A DNA stretch of 64,000 bases from Streptomyces sp. LaPpAH-108 (GTDB lineage Bacteria > Actinomycetota > Actinomycetes > Streptomycetales > Streptomycetaceae): contig NZ_KB891995.1 in assembly GCF_000373625.1 (NCBI RefSeq), forward strand, positions 372,001 through 436,000, given 5' to 3'. The notes beneath the pieces are model-generated. The model did not search any database. It was not told where the DNA came from and saw only the letters and a program-made list of their open reading frames with translations. The position numbers were made by a program, and so were the translations under genes. Below are positions 50,699 through 60,812 of the stretch, piece after piece. The number at the start of each line of letters is the position of its first letter. Positions within the stretch are counted from its first letter, which is position 1.

Positions 50699-52183
50699 TC
50701 AGTTCGCGAAGGAGGCGCCCAGTTCGGGGGTGCCTGAGGTGGAGATGCCTGCGTCGCCGACGTTGGTGAGGTGGGAGCCGGTTGCGGTGATCTTCGTGCC
50801 GGTGGAGGGCAGGTAGGTGACCGAGCCGTTGCCGCTGTTCTCGTCCGAGCCGACGACCAGGTCGGCCCTGCCGTCGCCGTTGACGTCGTCGAGCTTGACG
50901 TCCATGCCGAAGTGGTCGTTCTTCTCGTCGCTGCCGGGGACGCCCGCGGTGCTCTGGGCGAGGGCCTGGCCGCCGGAGGTGGTGTTCACGCCGCTCGGGG
51001 AGCCGTACAGGACGGTGACCTGGCCGGTGTCGGTGACGCCGCCGAGGTTCTCGAAGGGGCTGCCGATCGCGATGTCCTGGTAGCCGTCGCCGTTGACGTC
51101 GCCGAGGTCCAGGTCCCAGCCGAACTCGTCGCCCTTCTCGGAGCCGCCGGGGACGTTGCCGGTGTCCTGGTTGACCACGGCGGTCGAGGCGGGGCCCGAG
51201 GCGGACCCGTAGGTGATGTTGACGCGGCCACCGGTGGAGGCGTCCGGGATGGTGGTGCCGTCGTCCAGCGTGCCCGCGTCCCAGCCGACGCCGCTGACGA
51301 TGTCGCCGTAGCCGTCGCCGTTGATGTCGCCGATGCCGGTGACGATGCCGGACCTGAGCGTCTTGACCGAGGACGCGCTCAGGCCACTGGCGGTGCCGGG
51401 CAGCCAGTAGTTGGTGTTGAAGCCGTAGGCGGTCTTGGTCTCCCAGCCGTTGACCACGAGGTCGCTGCGGCCGTCGCCGTTGACGTCACCGGCGACGAGG
51501 TGCACCGGGCCGAAGGAGTAGTCGGCGGTGCCCGGGTGGATGGGCAGCTTGAAGGTGGAGCGGGTCGGGGCCGTGCCGGAGGCGGTGAAGCCGCCCCGGT
51601 AGACGTAGAGGGTGGCGGCCGTGCTGCCGACGACCAGGTCGGCCCTGCCGTCGCCGTCGAAGTCGCCGGAGGCCAGGGTCTGGCCCCACTTGTCGTGCGA
51701 GCTGGGGGCCGGGTCGGCCAGGGTCACGCCCTTGCCGGTCAGACCGCTCTTGGAGCCCCACAGCAGGGCGACGGTGCCGCCGTTCGCGTCGGAGCCGACC
51801 TTCTCGCCGGGGGTGCCGACGGCGAGGTCGTCGTAGCCGTCGCCGTTGAAGTCGCCGTAGGCCTGCGCGTAGCCGAAGCCGTCGTTCGCCTCGGAGGTGC
51901 CGGGGACGCCCGCGGAGTTCTGGCTGAGGGTGGTGTGCCTGGCGCCGGAGACGCCGGAGGCGCCGCCGTACAGGACGGCGACCTGGCCGGCCTTCTTGAG
52001 CCCGCCGACGTAGCTGCCGGGGGTGCCGGCGACGATGTCGCCGTAGCCGTCGCCGTTGAAGTCGGCGTGCGCGACCTTGACGGAGTCGGCGGCCGAGGCG
52101 GACGCGGCGGCGAAGGTGAACAGACCGCCCGTCAGCGCGGCGGCGGTGGCCGTCGCGAGGGCGAGCCTGTGAGGTGCGTACAT
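50699..52183 (-). CDS. secreted seven-repeat FG-GAP (integrin-like) beta-propeller protein
   Basis: A 494-aa exported protein with a signal peptide (MYAPHRLALATATAAALTGG, cut near ASA-AD). The body holds seven calcium-loop repeats of D-x-N/D-G-D-G-x-x-D type (DFNGDGYGD, DFNGDGYDD, DFDGDGRAD, DVNGDGRSD, DINGDGYGD, DVNGDGYQD, DVNGDGRAD), each beside a G-S/A-P-F/G-E-like FG-GAP segment. These predict one closed seven-bladed propeller. AGGAG six bases upstream fixes the ATG at 52183. No enzymatic domain is attached, so a binding or surface role is likely. Confidence 0.9.
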   Translation of the reverse strand: MYAPHRLALATATAAALTGGLFTFAAASASAADSVKVAHADFNGDGYGDIVAGTPGSYVGGLKKAGQVAVLYGGASGVSGARHTTLSQNSAGVPGTSEANDGFGYAQAYGDFNGDGYDDLAVGTPGEKVGSDANGGTVALLWGSKSGLTGKGVTLADPAPSSHDKWGQTLASGDFDGDGRADLVVGSTAATLYVYRGGFTASGTAPTRSTFKLPIHPGTADYSFGPVHLVAGDVNGDGRSDLVVNGWETKTAYGFNTNYWLPGTASGLSASSVKTLRSGIVTGIGDINGDGYGDIVSGVGWDAGTLDDGTTIPDASTGGRVNITYGSASGPASTAVVNQDTGNVPGGSEKGDEFGWDLDLGDVNGDGYQDIAIGSPFENLGGVTDTGQVTVLYGSPSGVNTTSGGQALAQSTAGVPGSDEKNDHFGMDVKLDDVNGDGRADLVVGSDENSGNGSVTYLPSTGTKITATGSHLTNVGDAGISTSGTPELGASFAN

Positions 52184-52459
52184 GCGGTTTCTCCTGCGGC
52201 ATACAGGGGACGCCGGGTCGGGCATCCGCAGTCGAATGAGGCCGCCCGCCGCGCTCCCCCTCGGTCCGCCCGAGGGGGGCTGCGCGGCGGTCGGCGATCA
52301 TGAGACCGGCGTCAAGGCGCAAGGGTTGTACTGGAGTTCGGGAAAACTTCGGTCTGCCGTGGCCGGGGGGACGGGTGGGGCGGTCGTGCGCGCCCGTGCG
52401 CGCGGGCGCTCGCCGGTGTCGGGGGCGCGTCGCGGGGGCGGCGGGGGCAGGATGGGGGC

Positions 52460-52795
52460 ATGAGCGTAGTCAAGATCAATGTGCTGACCGTTCCCGCCGA
52501 GCAGCGGGAGGTGCTGGAGAAGCGGTTCGCCTCGCGGGCCCACACGGTGGAGAGCTCGGACGGCTTCGAGTGGTTCGAGCTGCTGCGGCCGGTCGAGGGG
52601 ACCGACCAGTACCTCGTCTACACCCGCTGGCGCGACGACGCGGCCTTCCAGGCGTGGATGGAGGGGCCGATGAAGGCGGCCCACCAGGGGGCCGGGGGCG
52701 GCGGCGAGGGCGGCGAGAAGCAGCGGCCCGCCGCGTCCGGCTCGACGCTGTGGTCCTTCGAGGTGGTGCAGCAGGCGGCGCCGAAGGAGGCGTAG
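52460..52795 (+). CDS. ABM-type monooxygenase, heme-degrading (MhuD-like)
   Basis: A 111-aa protein of the antibiotic biosynthesis monooxygenase fold. KINVLTVPAEQREVLEKRFASRA, DGFEWFELLRPVEGTDQYLVYTRW and DAAFQAWMEGPMKAAH match the pattern of mycobacterial MhuD and related IsdG-type heme oxygenases, including the Asn near the N-terminus and the late His that can bind heme. Heme degradation for iron release is the likely but unproven role. The Gly-rich GAGGGGEGGEK loop is an insertion. It converges on etfD. Confidence 0.82.
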   Translation: MSVVKINVLTVPAEQREVLEKRFASRAHTVESSDGFEWFELLRPVEGTDQYLVYTRWRDDAAFQAWMEGPMKAAHQGAGGGGEGGEKQRPAASGSTLWSFEVVQQAAPKEA

Positions 52796-52831
52796 TTCCT
52801 TCCCGGCGGTGAGATTCTGCCGCTGATACGA

Positions 52832-52869
52832 CAAGGTGCCCCCGGCCAGCTGTGGCCGGGGGCACCTTG
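52832..52869. terminator. 17-bp perfect hairpin between convergent genes
   Basis: CAAGGTGCCCCCGGCCA, the loop GCTG, and its exact complement. It is placed 36 bp from one stop and 13 bp from the other, so it is probably bidirectional. Confidence 0.88.
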
Positions 52870-52882
52870 GTCGTCGTACCGC

Positions 52883-55165
52883 TTACTTCACCGGCTCGGG
52901 CTCCGGCTCGTTGGCGGGCTCGTCGTCCTCGGCCGGGTCCACCGGGGTCTTGACGGACTCCAGCAGGAGCTGGGCGACGTCCACGACCTTGATGGACTCC
53001 TTCGCCTTCCCGTCGTTCTTCTTGCCGTTGACCGAGTCGGTCAGCATGACCAGGCAGAACGGGCAGGCGGTGGAGACGATGTCCGGGTTGAGGGAGAGGG
53101 CTTCGTCGACGCGCTCGTTGTTGATGCGCTTGCCGATCCGCTCCTCCATCCACATCCGGGCACCACCGGCGCCGCAGCAGAAGCCGCGCTCCTTGTGGCG
53201 GTGCATCTCCTCGTTGCGCAGGCCCGGGACCTTGCCGATGATCTCGCGCGGGGGCGTGTAGATCTTGTTGTGGCGGCCCAGGTAGCAGGGGTCGTGGTAC
53301 GTGATGATGCCCTCGACCGGGGTGACCGGGATCAGCTTGCCCTCGTCCACCAGGTGCTGGAGCAGCTGGGTGTGGTGGATGACCTCGTAGTCGCCGCCGA
53401 GCTGCGGGTACTCGTTGCCGAGCGTGTTGAGGCAGTGCGGGCAGGTGGCGACGATCTTCTTGGCGGACTTGGGCTTCGCCGACTCGGGCACGACCTTGCC
53501 GTCGTCGTCCATCTCCTCGCCGAAGGCGGCGTTGAGGGACATGACGTTCTCCATGCCCAGCTCCTGGAACAGCGGCTCGTTGCCGAGGCGCCGGGCCGAG
53601 TCACCGGTGCACTTCTCGTCGCCGCCCATGATGGCGAACTTGACGCCCGCGATGTGCAGCAGCTCCGCGAAGGCCTTGGTGGTCTTCTTGGCGCGGTCCT
53701 CCAGGGCACCGGCGCAGCCGACCCAGTACAGGTACTCGACCTCGGACAGGTCCTCGATGTCCTTGCCGACGACCGGGACCTCGAAGTCGACCTCCTTGGT
53801 CCACTCCAGGCGCTGCTTCTTGGCCAGGCCCCAGGGGTTGCCCTTCTTCTCCAGGTTCTTGAGCATCGTGCCCGCCTCGGACGGGAACGCGGACTCGATC
53901 ATCACCTGGTAGCGGCGCATGTCGACGATGTGGTCGACGTGCTCGATGTCGACGGGGCACTGCTCGACGCAGGCGCCGCAGGTGGTGCAGGACCACAGGA
54001 CGTCCGGGTCGATGACGCCGTTCTCCTCGGCGGTGCCGATGAGCGGGCGCTCGGCCTCGGCCAGCGCGGCGGCGGGGACGTCCTTCAGCTGCTCCTCGGA
54101 CGCCTTCTCCTCGCCCTCCATGGTCTTGCCGCCGCCCGCGAGCAGGTACGGCGCCTTGGCGTGCGCGTGGTCGCGCAGCGACATGATGAGGAGCTTGGGG
54201 GAGAGCGGCTTGCCGGTGTTCCAGGCGGGGCACTGCGACTGGCAGCGGCCGCACTCGGTGCAGGTGGAGAAGTCCAGCAGGCCCTTCCAGGAGAACTGCT
54301 CGACCTGGGAGACGCCGAAGACGTCGTCCTCGCCGGGGTCGGTGAAGTCGATCGGCTCGCCGCCGGAGGTCATCGGCTGGAGCGCGCCGAGGGCGGTGCC
54401 GCCGGTGGCCTCGCGCTTGAACCAGATGTTGGGGAAGGCGAGGAAGCGGTGCCAGGCGACGCCCATGTTGGTGTTGAGCGAGACGACGATCATCCAGATG
54501 AACGAGGTCCCGATCTTGATCATGGCGACCAGGTAGACCAGGTTCTGCAGGGTGGTCACGCTCAGCGCCTTGAAGGCGAGGACCAGGGGGTACGACGCGA
54601 AGTACGCCGCCTCGTAGTGGTCGACGTGGTGCAGGGCGCCTTCGAGGCCGCGCAGGGTGTAGATCGCGAGGCCGATGGTGAGGATGACGTACTCGACGAA
54701 GTACGCCTGGCCCGCCTTGGAGCCCGCGAAGCGGGACTTGCGGCCGGGGCGGGACGGCAGGCTCAGCAGCCGGATGACCATGAGCACGGCGATGCCGAGG
54801 ACGGTCATGACGCCGATGAACTCGATGTACAGCTCGAACGGCAGGAAGTCGCCGATCAGCGGCAGCGTCCAGTCGGCCTTGAAGAGCTGGCCGAAGGCCT
54901 GGGCGAGCGTGGGCGGCAGCGTCAGGAAGCCGACGGCCACGAACCAGTGGGCGATGCCGACGATGCCCCACCGGTTCATCCTGGTGTGGCCGAGGAACTC
55001 CCGCACCAGGGTCACGCTGCGCTGGTACGGGTTGTCGGTCCGGGTACCCGCGGGCACGGGCTGGCCCAGCTTGAAGTACCGGACGAACTGACCGATGGCG
55101 CGGGCCAGCAGCGCGACGCCGATCACGGTCAGGACCAGCGACACGATGATCGCGGCGAGTTGCAT
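52883..55165 (-). CDS. etfD: membrane Fe-S electron-transfer flavoprotein dehydrogenase (EtfD type)
   Basis: A 760-aa protein with an N-terminal membrane domain of six spans (residues 1-250) carrying His residues for heme, as in nitrate reductase gamma subunits. Two [4Fe-4S] motifs follow, CTECGRCQSQCP (about 300) and CTTCGACVEQCP (about 395). Two CCG domains come next, seen in YWVGCAG with CPHCLNTLGNEYP, and in YHDPCYLGRHN with GFCCGAGGARMW and CPFC. This is the layout of mycobacterial EtfD (Rv0338c), which passes electrons from EtfBA and acyl-CoA dehydrogenases to menaquinone. The tail is Glu/Pro-rich. Confidence 0.9.
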   Translation of the reverse strand: MQLAAIIVSLVLTVIGVALLARAIGQFVRYFKLGQPVPAGTRTDNPYQRSVTLVREFLGHTRMNRWGIVGIAHWFVAVGFLTLPPTLAQAFGQLFKADWTLPLIGDFLPFELYIEFIGVMTVLGIAVLMVIRLLSLPSRPGRKSRFAGSKAGQAYFVEYVILTIGLAIYTLRGLEGALHHVDHYEAAYFASYPLVLAFKALSVTTLQNLVYLVAMIKIGTSFIWMIVVSLNTNMGVAWHRFLAFPNIWFKREATGGTALGALQPMTSGGEPIDFTDPGEDDVFGVSQVEQFSWKGLLDFSTCTECGRCQSQCPAWNTGKPLSPKLLIMSLRDHAHAKAPYLLAGGGKTMEGEEKASEEQLKDVPAAALAEAERPLIGTAEENGVIDPDVLWSCTTCGACVEQCPVDIEHVDHIVDMRRYQVMIESAFPSEAGTMLKNLEKKGNPWGLAKKQRLEWTKEVDFEVPVVGKDIEDLSEVEYLYWVGCAGALEDRAKKTTKAFAELLHIAGVKFAIMGGDEKCTGDSARRLGNEPLFQELGMENVMSLNAAFGEEMDDDGKVVPESAKPKSAKKIVATCPHCLNTLGNEYPQLGGDYEVIHHTQLLQHLVDEGKLIPVTPVEGIITYHDPCYLGRHNKIYTPPREIIGKVPGLRNEEMHRHKERGFCCGAGGARMWMEERIGKRINNERVDEALSLNPDIVSTACPFCLVMLTDSVNGKKNDGKAKESIKVVDVAQLLLESVKTPVDPAEDDEPANEPEPEPVK

Positions 55166-55195
55166 GAGGGGCTCCTGAGGCGGCCTCGAAATTAC

Positions 55196-55209
55196 TAAGT
55201 GGTAACTTA
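55196..55209. promoter_or_regulatory. palindrome in the etfD promoter
   Basis: TAAGT-GGTA-ACTTA is a perfect 5-bp-arm dyad, AT-rich in a GC-rich setting, 31 bp upstream of the etfD start. It overlaps a second dyad TTAC-N6-GTAA (55192-55205). The regulator is unknown. Confidence 0.55.
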
Positions 55210-56102
55210 TGCAGTCCGTCTGAGACTACCCCCATCTTCCGCCGCGATGCAGCCGCGCGCGGGGTGACGTGGATCGCTGAGGCTAGCCTTTCCCGGCCCG
55301 GGGGGTTCGGGGGGTGGGGGTGGAATTCTCCCACTTGGGGGTGGGGGTGCGGGGACGTGATCGGGCGGCCTGCCGCTCGTCCCGGCCCCCTGCCGGGGGT
55401 GGCTTCGGCGGAGGCCGGGGGTGCCGGGGGGTTGCCGCACATCGGCGGCGCCGGACCGGCTCCTGGACGCGGCTCACTGGTACGGCTGGGTGATGCGGGG
55501 CGCCGGGAGCGTGCGGGCGATGCCGGGACGGGGCTCGCGTGGGGCGTCGGGCGGTGCCCGAGGTGGCCCGCGGCAGCGCCGCGATGCCCACGAGGGCTCG
55601 AACGGGTCCTTCGGCGAGGTGCGGCCGACTCTCCCCTGTCGTGGACATCGTGCCGCGCACCCGCGTTCGGGGGTGGCCCCGCAGCGGCATCGGCACCGAG
55701 TGGCCCTGGGGGGTGTCACACCCCGCGCCCCTCAAGATCGGCCTTGTGTCTTCCCGCGCCCGCGCGCGGCAAGGTCAAGGCTGCGCCGCAGCCCCTCCCG
55801 TGCCCGCGCCTTACGGCCTCGCCCGCGCCCGGTCCTGAGGATGGTCCGCTGCTGTCACGTCCGCCCCGCTCCTCAAGCGGCCCCCTGCATCCGCATCCAC
55901 CGGACACCATGGCCCCGGAGTCGGCCCCATCCGCGCCCCACAAGCCAGCCCCAGGCCCTCCGGCACCTCCCGCTTCAAGGCCCTCAAGCTCCCCAGCCGC
56001 ACCCGTCAAGCCGCCCCCGCATCCGAACCCGCCCCGGAACACGCCCCCGTCAACCCGCCCCCCACACCCCCCCACCTGCGAAGATCCCCCCATCTCGCCC
56101 CC
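55210..56102. other. about 0.9 kb without a convincing gene
   Basis: Frames are open on both strands, for example minus 55283-55735 and 55716-56093 and plus 55264-56124. All have low-complexity translations (Pro/Arg or Gly runs), weak third-position bias and no ribosome binding site. From 55850 to 56102 the plus strand is C-rich and G-poor. The block 56044-56102 has C runs of 5, 3, 6, 7, 6 and 5, giving strong G-quadruplex potential on the minus strand. This could be decayed coding sequence or a long regulatory spacer. Confidence 0.6.
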
Positions 56103-56137
56103 GTCCGGAGGGTGTTGCGTGTAGGGGTTGGATAAGA

Positions 56138-56158
56138 GTTGAGTCTGGGGGGCTCATG
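56138..56158. promoter_or_regulatory. degenerate second HAIR-like site
   Basis: GTTGAGT-N7-GCTCATG matches 6 of 7 and 5 of 7 positions of the HspR operator arms. It lies 31 bp upstream of the perfect HAIR. Confidence 0.4.
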
Positions 56159-56162
56159 TCTG

Positions 56163-56191
56163 TTGACTCAGGGGGTGAGGAGTGTCATGCT
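56163..56191 (+). promoter_or_regulatory. dnaK promoter
   Basis: A -35 TTGACT (56163-56168), a 17-bp spacer and a -10 CATGCT (56186-56191), directly abutting the HspR operator. Confidence 0.65.
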
Positions 56192-56210
56192 TGAGTCCGT
56201 TCCACTCAAG
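56190..56210. promoter_or_regulatory. HspR operator (HAIR), perfect
   Basis: CTTGAGT-N7-ACTCAAG is an exact match to the HspR-associated inverted repeat. It overlaps the -10 end and the expected transcription start, so bound HspR would block initiation. Confidence 0.95.
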
Positions 56211-56229
56211 TCAGCTGGAGGAATCAACC

Positions 56230-58070
<1,841 letters not shown>

Positions 58071-58074
<4 letters not shown>

Positions 58075-58721
58075 CGGAGGAGACCCCGGGCTTCGAGGAG
58101 AAGCCCGACGTCCCCTCCGGCGCCACCCCCGAAGACGCCGAGCCGAAGGCCGCCCCCGCGGAGGGGGCGGCCCCGGCCGGGGACGCAAGCCAGGACGTGG
58201 CCCTGGTGGCCCAGCTGGACCAGGCGCGCACGGCGCTCGGCGAGCGCACGGCCGACCTCCAGCGCCTCCAGGCCGAGTTCCAGAACTACCGCCGCCGTGT
58301 CGAGCGCGACCGGGTCGCGGTCAAGGAGATCGCCATCGCGAACCTCCTGACCGAGCTGCTGCCCGTGCTGGACGACATCGGCCGCGCGCGGGAACACGGC
58401 GAACTGGTCGGCGGCTTCAAGTCGGTGGCCGAGTCGCTGGAGACCGTGGCGGCCAAGATGGGCCTGATGCAGTTCGGCAAGGAGGGCGAGCCCTTCGACC
58501 CGACCGTCCACGAGGCCCTGATGCACTCCTACGCGCCGGACGTCACCGAGACGACCTGCGTGGCGATCCTCCAGCCCGGGTATCGCATCGGCGAGCGCAC
58601 CATCCGCCCCGCGCGGGTGGCCGTGGCCGAGCCGCAGCCCGGCGCCCAGACCGTCAAGGCGGAGGACGCCGAGGAGACCGCGGCGGACGACAAGGAGAAC
58701 GGTGGCCCGGAGGAGGGCTGA
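58071..58721 (+). CDS. grpE: nucleotide exchange factor GrpE
   Basis: A 216-aa cofactor that releases ADP from DnaK. An acidic, Ala/Pro-rich N-terminus precedes a long helix (LDQARTALGERTADLQRLQAEFQNYRRRVERDR) and the beta-domain with GEPFDPTVHEALMHS, a conserved family segment ending in PARVAVAEP. The C-terminus is an extra acidic tail of about 30 residues. The GTG start overlaps the dnaK stop (GTGA), so synthesis is translationally coupled. Confidence 0.97.
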
Positions 58722-58757
58722 CGTAATCACGAAGGACAGGAAGGAGGGACGTCGGGG

Positions 58758-59945
58758 ATGAGCACCAAGGACTTCATCGAGAAGGACTTCTACAAGGTCC
58801 TCGGCGTCCCCAAGGACGCCACCGAGGCGGAGATCAAGAAGGCGTACCGGAAGCTCGCCCGCGAGTTCCACCCGGACGCCAACAAGGGCAACGTCAAGGC
58901 CGAGGAGCGGTTCAAGGAGATCTCCGAGGCGAACGACGTCCTCGGCGACCCCAAGAAGCGCAAGGAGTACGACGAGGCCCGCGCCCTGTTCGGCAACGGC
59001 GGTTTCCGCCCGGGTCCGGGCGGCGGCGGCCAGTTCAACTTCGACCTCGGCGACCTCTTCGGCGGCGCCGGTGGCACGGGAGCGGGCGGCGGCGGCCAGG
59101 GCGGCTTCGGCGGCGGCATCGGGGATGTCTTCGGCGGCCTGTTCAACCGGGGCGGCGGTGCGGGCACGACCCGTACGCAGCCGCGCCGGGGCCAGGACGT
59201 CGACACCGAGGTGACCCTCAGCTTCACCGAGGCCATCGAGGGGGCGACGGTCCCGCTGCGGATGACGTCCCAGCAGCCCTGCAAGGCGTGTTCGGGCACC
59301 GGCGACAAGAACGGCACGCCGCGCGTGTGCCCGACCTGTGTCGGCACCGGACAGGTCGCGCGGGGCTCGGGCGGCGGCTTCTCGCTCACCGACCCGTGCC
59401 CCGACTGCAAGGGCCGCGGCCTGATCGCGGAACACCCCTGCATGGAGTGCCACGGCAGCGGGCGCGCCCGTTCCTCGCGCACCATGCAGGTCCGCATCCC
59501 GGCGGGCGTCACGGACGGGCAGCGCATCCGGCTGCGCGGCAAGGGCGCCCCGGGCGAGCGCGGCGGTCCGGCGGGCGATCTGTACGTCACCGTGCACGTG
59601 GGTGACCACCCGGTCTTCGGCCGCAAGGGCGACAACCTCACGGTCACCGTCCCGGTGACGTTCGCGGAGGCGGCGCTCGGCGGCGAGGTGCGGGTGCCGA
59701 CGCTCGGCGGTCCCGCCGTCACGCTGAAGCTGCCGCCGGGCACGCCCAACGGCCGCACCATGCGGGCGCGGGGCAAGGGCGCGGCGCGCAAGGACGGCAG
59801 CCACGGCGATCTGCTGATCACCGTCGAGGTGAGTGTTCCCAAGGACCTCTCGGGGAAGGCTCGTGACGCGCTGGAGGCGTATCGCGAGGCGACCGCGGAG
59901 GAGGACCCGCGGGCGGAGCTGTTCGAGGCCGCGAAGGGAGACTGA
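58758..59945 (+). CDS. dnaJ: chaperone protein DnaJ (type I Hsp40)
   Basis: A 395-aa co-chaperone. The J domain includes DFYKVLGVPKDATEAEIKKAYRKLAREFHPD with the HPD tripeptide. A Gly/Phe-rich region (about 80-140) follows, then four CxxCxGxG-type zinc motifs (CKACSGTG, CPTCVGTG, CPDCKGRG, CMECHGSG) and the C-terminal substrate-binding domains. It stimulates DnaK ATPase. AGGAGGGACG upstream supports the ATG. It is followed 6 bp later by hspR. Confidence 0.98.
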   Translation: MSTKDFIEKDFYKVLGVPKDATEAEIKKAYRKLAREFHPDANKGNVKAEERFKEISEANDVLGDPKKRKEYDEARALFGNGGFRPGPGGGGQFNFDLGDLFGGAGGTGAGGGGQGGFGGGIGDVFGGLFNRGGGAGTTRTQPRRGQDVDTEVTLSFTEAIEGATVPLRMTSQQPCKACSGTGDKNGTPRVCPTCVGTGQVARGSGGGFSLTDPCPDCKGRGLIAEHPCMECHGSGRARSSRTMQVRIPAGVTDGQRIRLRGKGAPGERGGPAGDLYVTVHVGDHPVFGRKGDNLTVTVPVTFAEAALGGEVRVPTLGGPAVTLKLPPGTPNGRTMRARGKGAARKDGSHGDLLITVEVSVPKDLSGKARDALEAYREATAEEDPRAELFEAAKGD

Positions 59946-59951
59946 GCCCCA

Positions 59952-60410
59952 ATGGACACACCCGGCCGTCGCCGTAATCCCTATGAACTGACCGAGGACA
60001 CCCCGGTCTACGTCATCTCGGTGGCGGCGCAGCTCTCCGGTCTCCATCCGCAGACCCTGCGTCAGTACGACCGCCTCGGTCTGGTCTCCCCGGACCGCAC
60101 GGCGGGCCGTGGCCGGCGCTACTCGGCCCGTGACATCGAACTGCTCCGCCAGGTGCAGCAGTTGTCGCAGGACGAGGGCATCAACCTGGCCGGTATCAAG
60201 CGCATCATCGAACTGGAGAACCAGGTCGCCGCGCTCCAGTCCCGCGTCGCGGAGCTGGAGTCGGCCCTGGACGGCGCGGCGGCCACGATGCGCCAGCGCG
60301 AGGCCGCCGTCCACGCCTCCTACCGCCGCGATCTGGTGCCGTACCAGGAGGTGCAGCAGAGCAGCGCGTTGGTGGTGTGGCGGCCCAAGCGCCAGCAGTC
60401 CGCCGACTGA
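59952..60410 (+). CDS. hspR: heat-shock repressor HspR (MerR family)
   Basis: A 152-aa repressor. The MerR-type winged HTH contains VYVISVAAQLSGLHPQTLRQYDRLGLVSPDRTAGRGRRYS. A coiled-coil helix (ENQVAALQSRVAELESALDG) follows, then a short tail with VVWRPKR. HspR binds HAIR sites and in Streptomyces needs DnaK as co-repressor, forming a feedback loop with the operon that encodes both. Six bp separate it from dnaJ. Confidence 0.97.
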   Translation: MDTPGRRRNPYELTEDTPVYVISVAAQLSGLHPQTLRQYDRLGLVSPDRTAGRGRRYSARDIELLRQVQQLSQDEGINLAGIKRIIELENQVAALQSRVAELESALDGAAATMRQREAAVHASYRRDLVPYQEVQQSSALVVWRPKRQQSAD

Positions 60411-60429
60411 CAGCCGTTGACAGCCGTGT

Positions 60430-60470
60430 CCGAAGGGGCCGGGAGGAACACTTCCTCCCGGCCCCTTCGG
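60430..60470. terminator. 19-bp perfect hairpin ending the dnaK operon
   Basis: CCGAAGGGGCCGGGAGGAA, a 3-nt loop CAC, then its exact complement, beginning 20 bp after the hspR stop. Confidence 0.92.
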
Positions 60471-60812
60471 CATACCCGGTGGCCCAACTCCTCGCAGGGG
60501 GCGGTAAGTTGAGGCCATTACGCCGCATAGCGCTGCATCTGGCCGAGTTCGTTCGTTCAGGAGTGCGGAATTGGTGGAGAGCGTGTGGCTGGGGGTCGGA
60601 ATTTGGTGAAGAGGCGGTGACCTGGGTTTACAGGGAGTGGCGTACGGGTTCGCGATCTCTTCACGTTGTCGACGCAGAGTGATGTTGCCATCTCGTTAAG
60701 TTGTATTGCTTGACGGCGGGTAGCGCCTCCAAGTTGTCTTTTCAGACACCCGGGGCGGAAGCATCACCTCCGTGGCCCCCTCCTCTTGAACGCACCTGAA
60801 GTGAGCCCTCGC
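60471..60812. other. 342-bp promoter region of the sugar-binding protein gene
   Basis: The region from 60600 to 60760 is AT-richer than its surroundings and contains AAGTTGT at about 60698 and again at about 60731, a TTGACG box near 60711, and a TTGTCTTTTC stretch. No reading frame with a ribosome binding site was found. The exact promoter cannot be fixed by eye. Confidence 0.45.

Noticed and set aside
55283..55735. Minus-strand frame that could encode a 150-aa or shorter protein in the dnaK upstream gap
   Set aside because: Third-position GC is not raised over the other positions, the translation is Arg/Pro/His-rich and there is no ribosome binding site.
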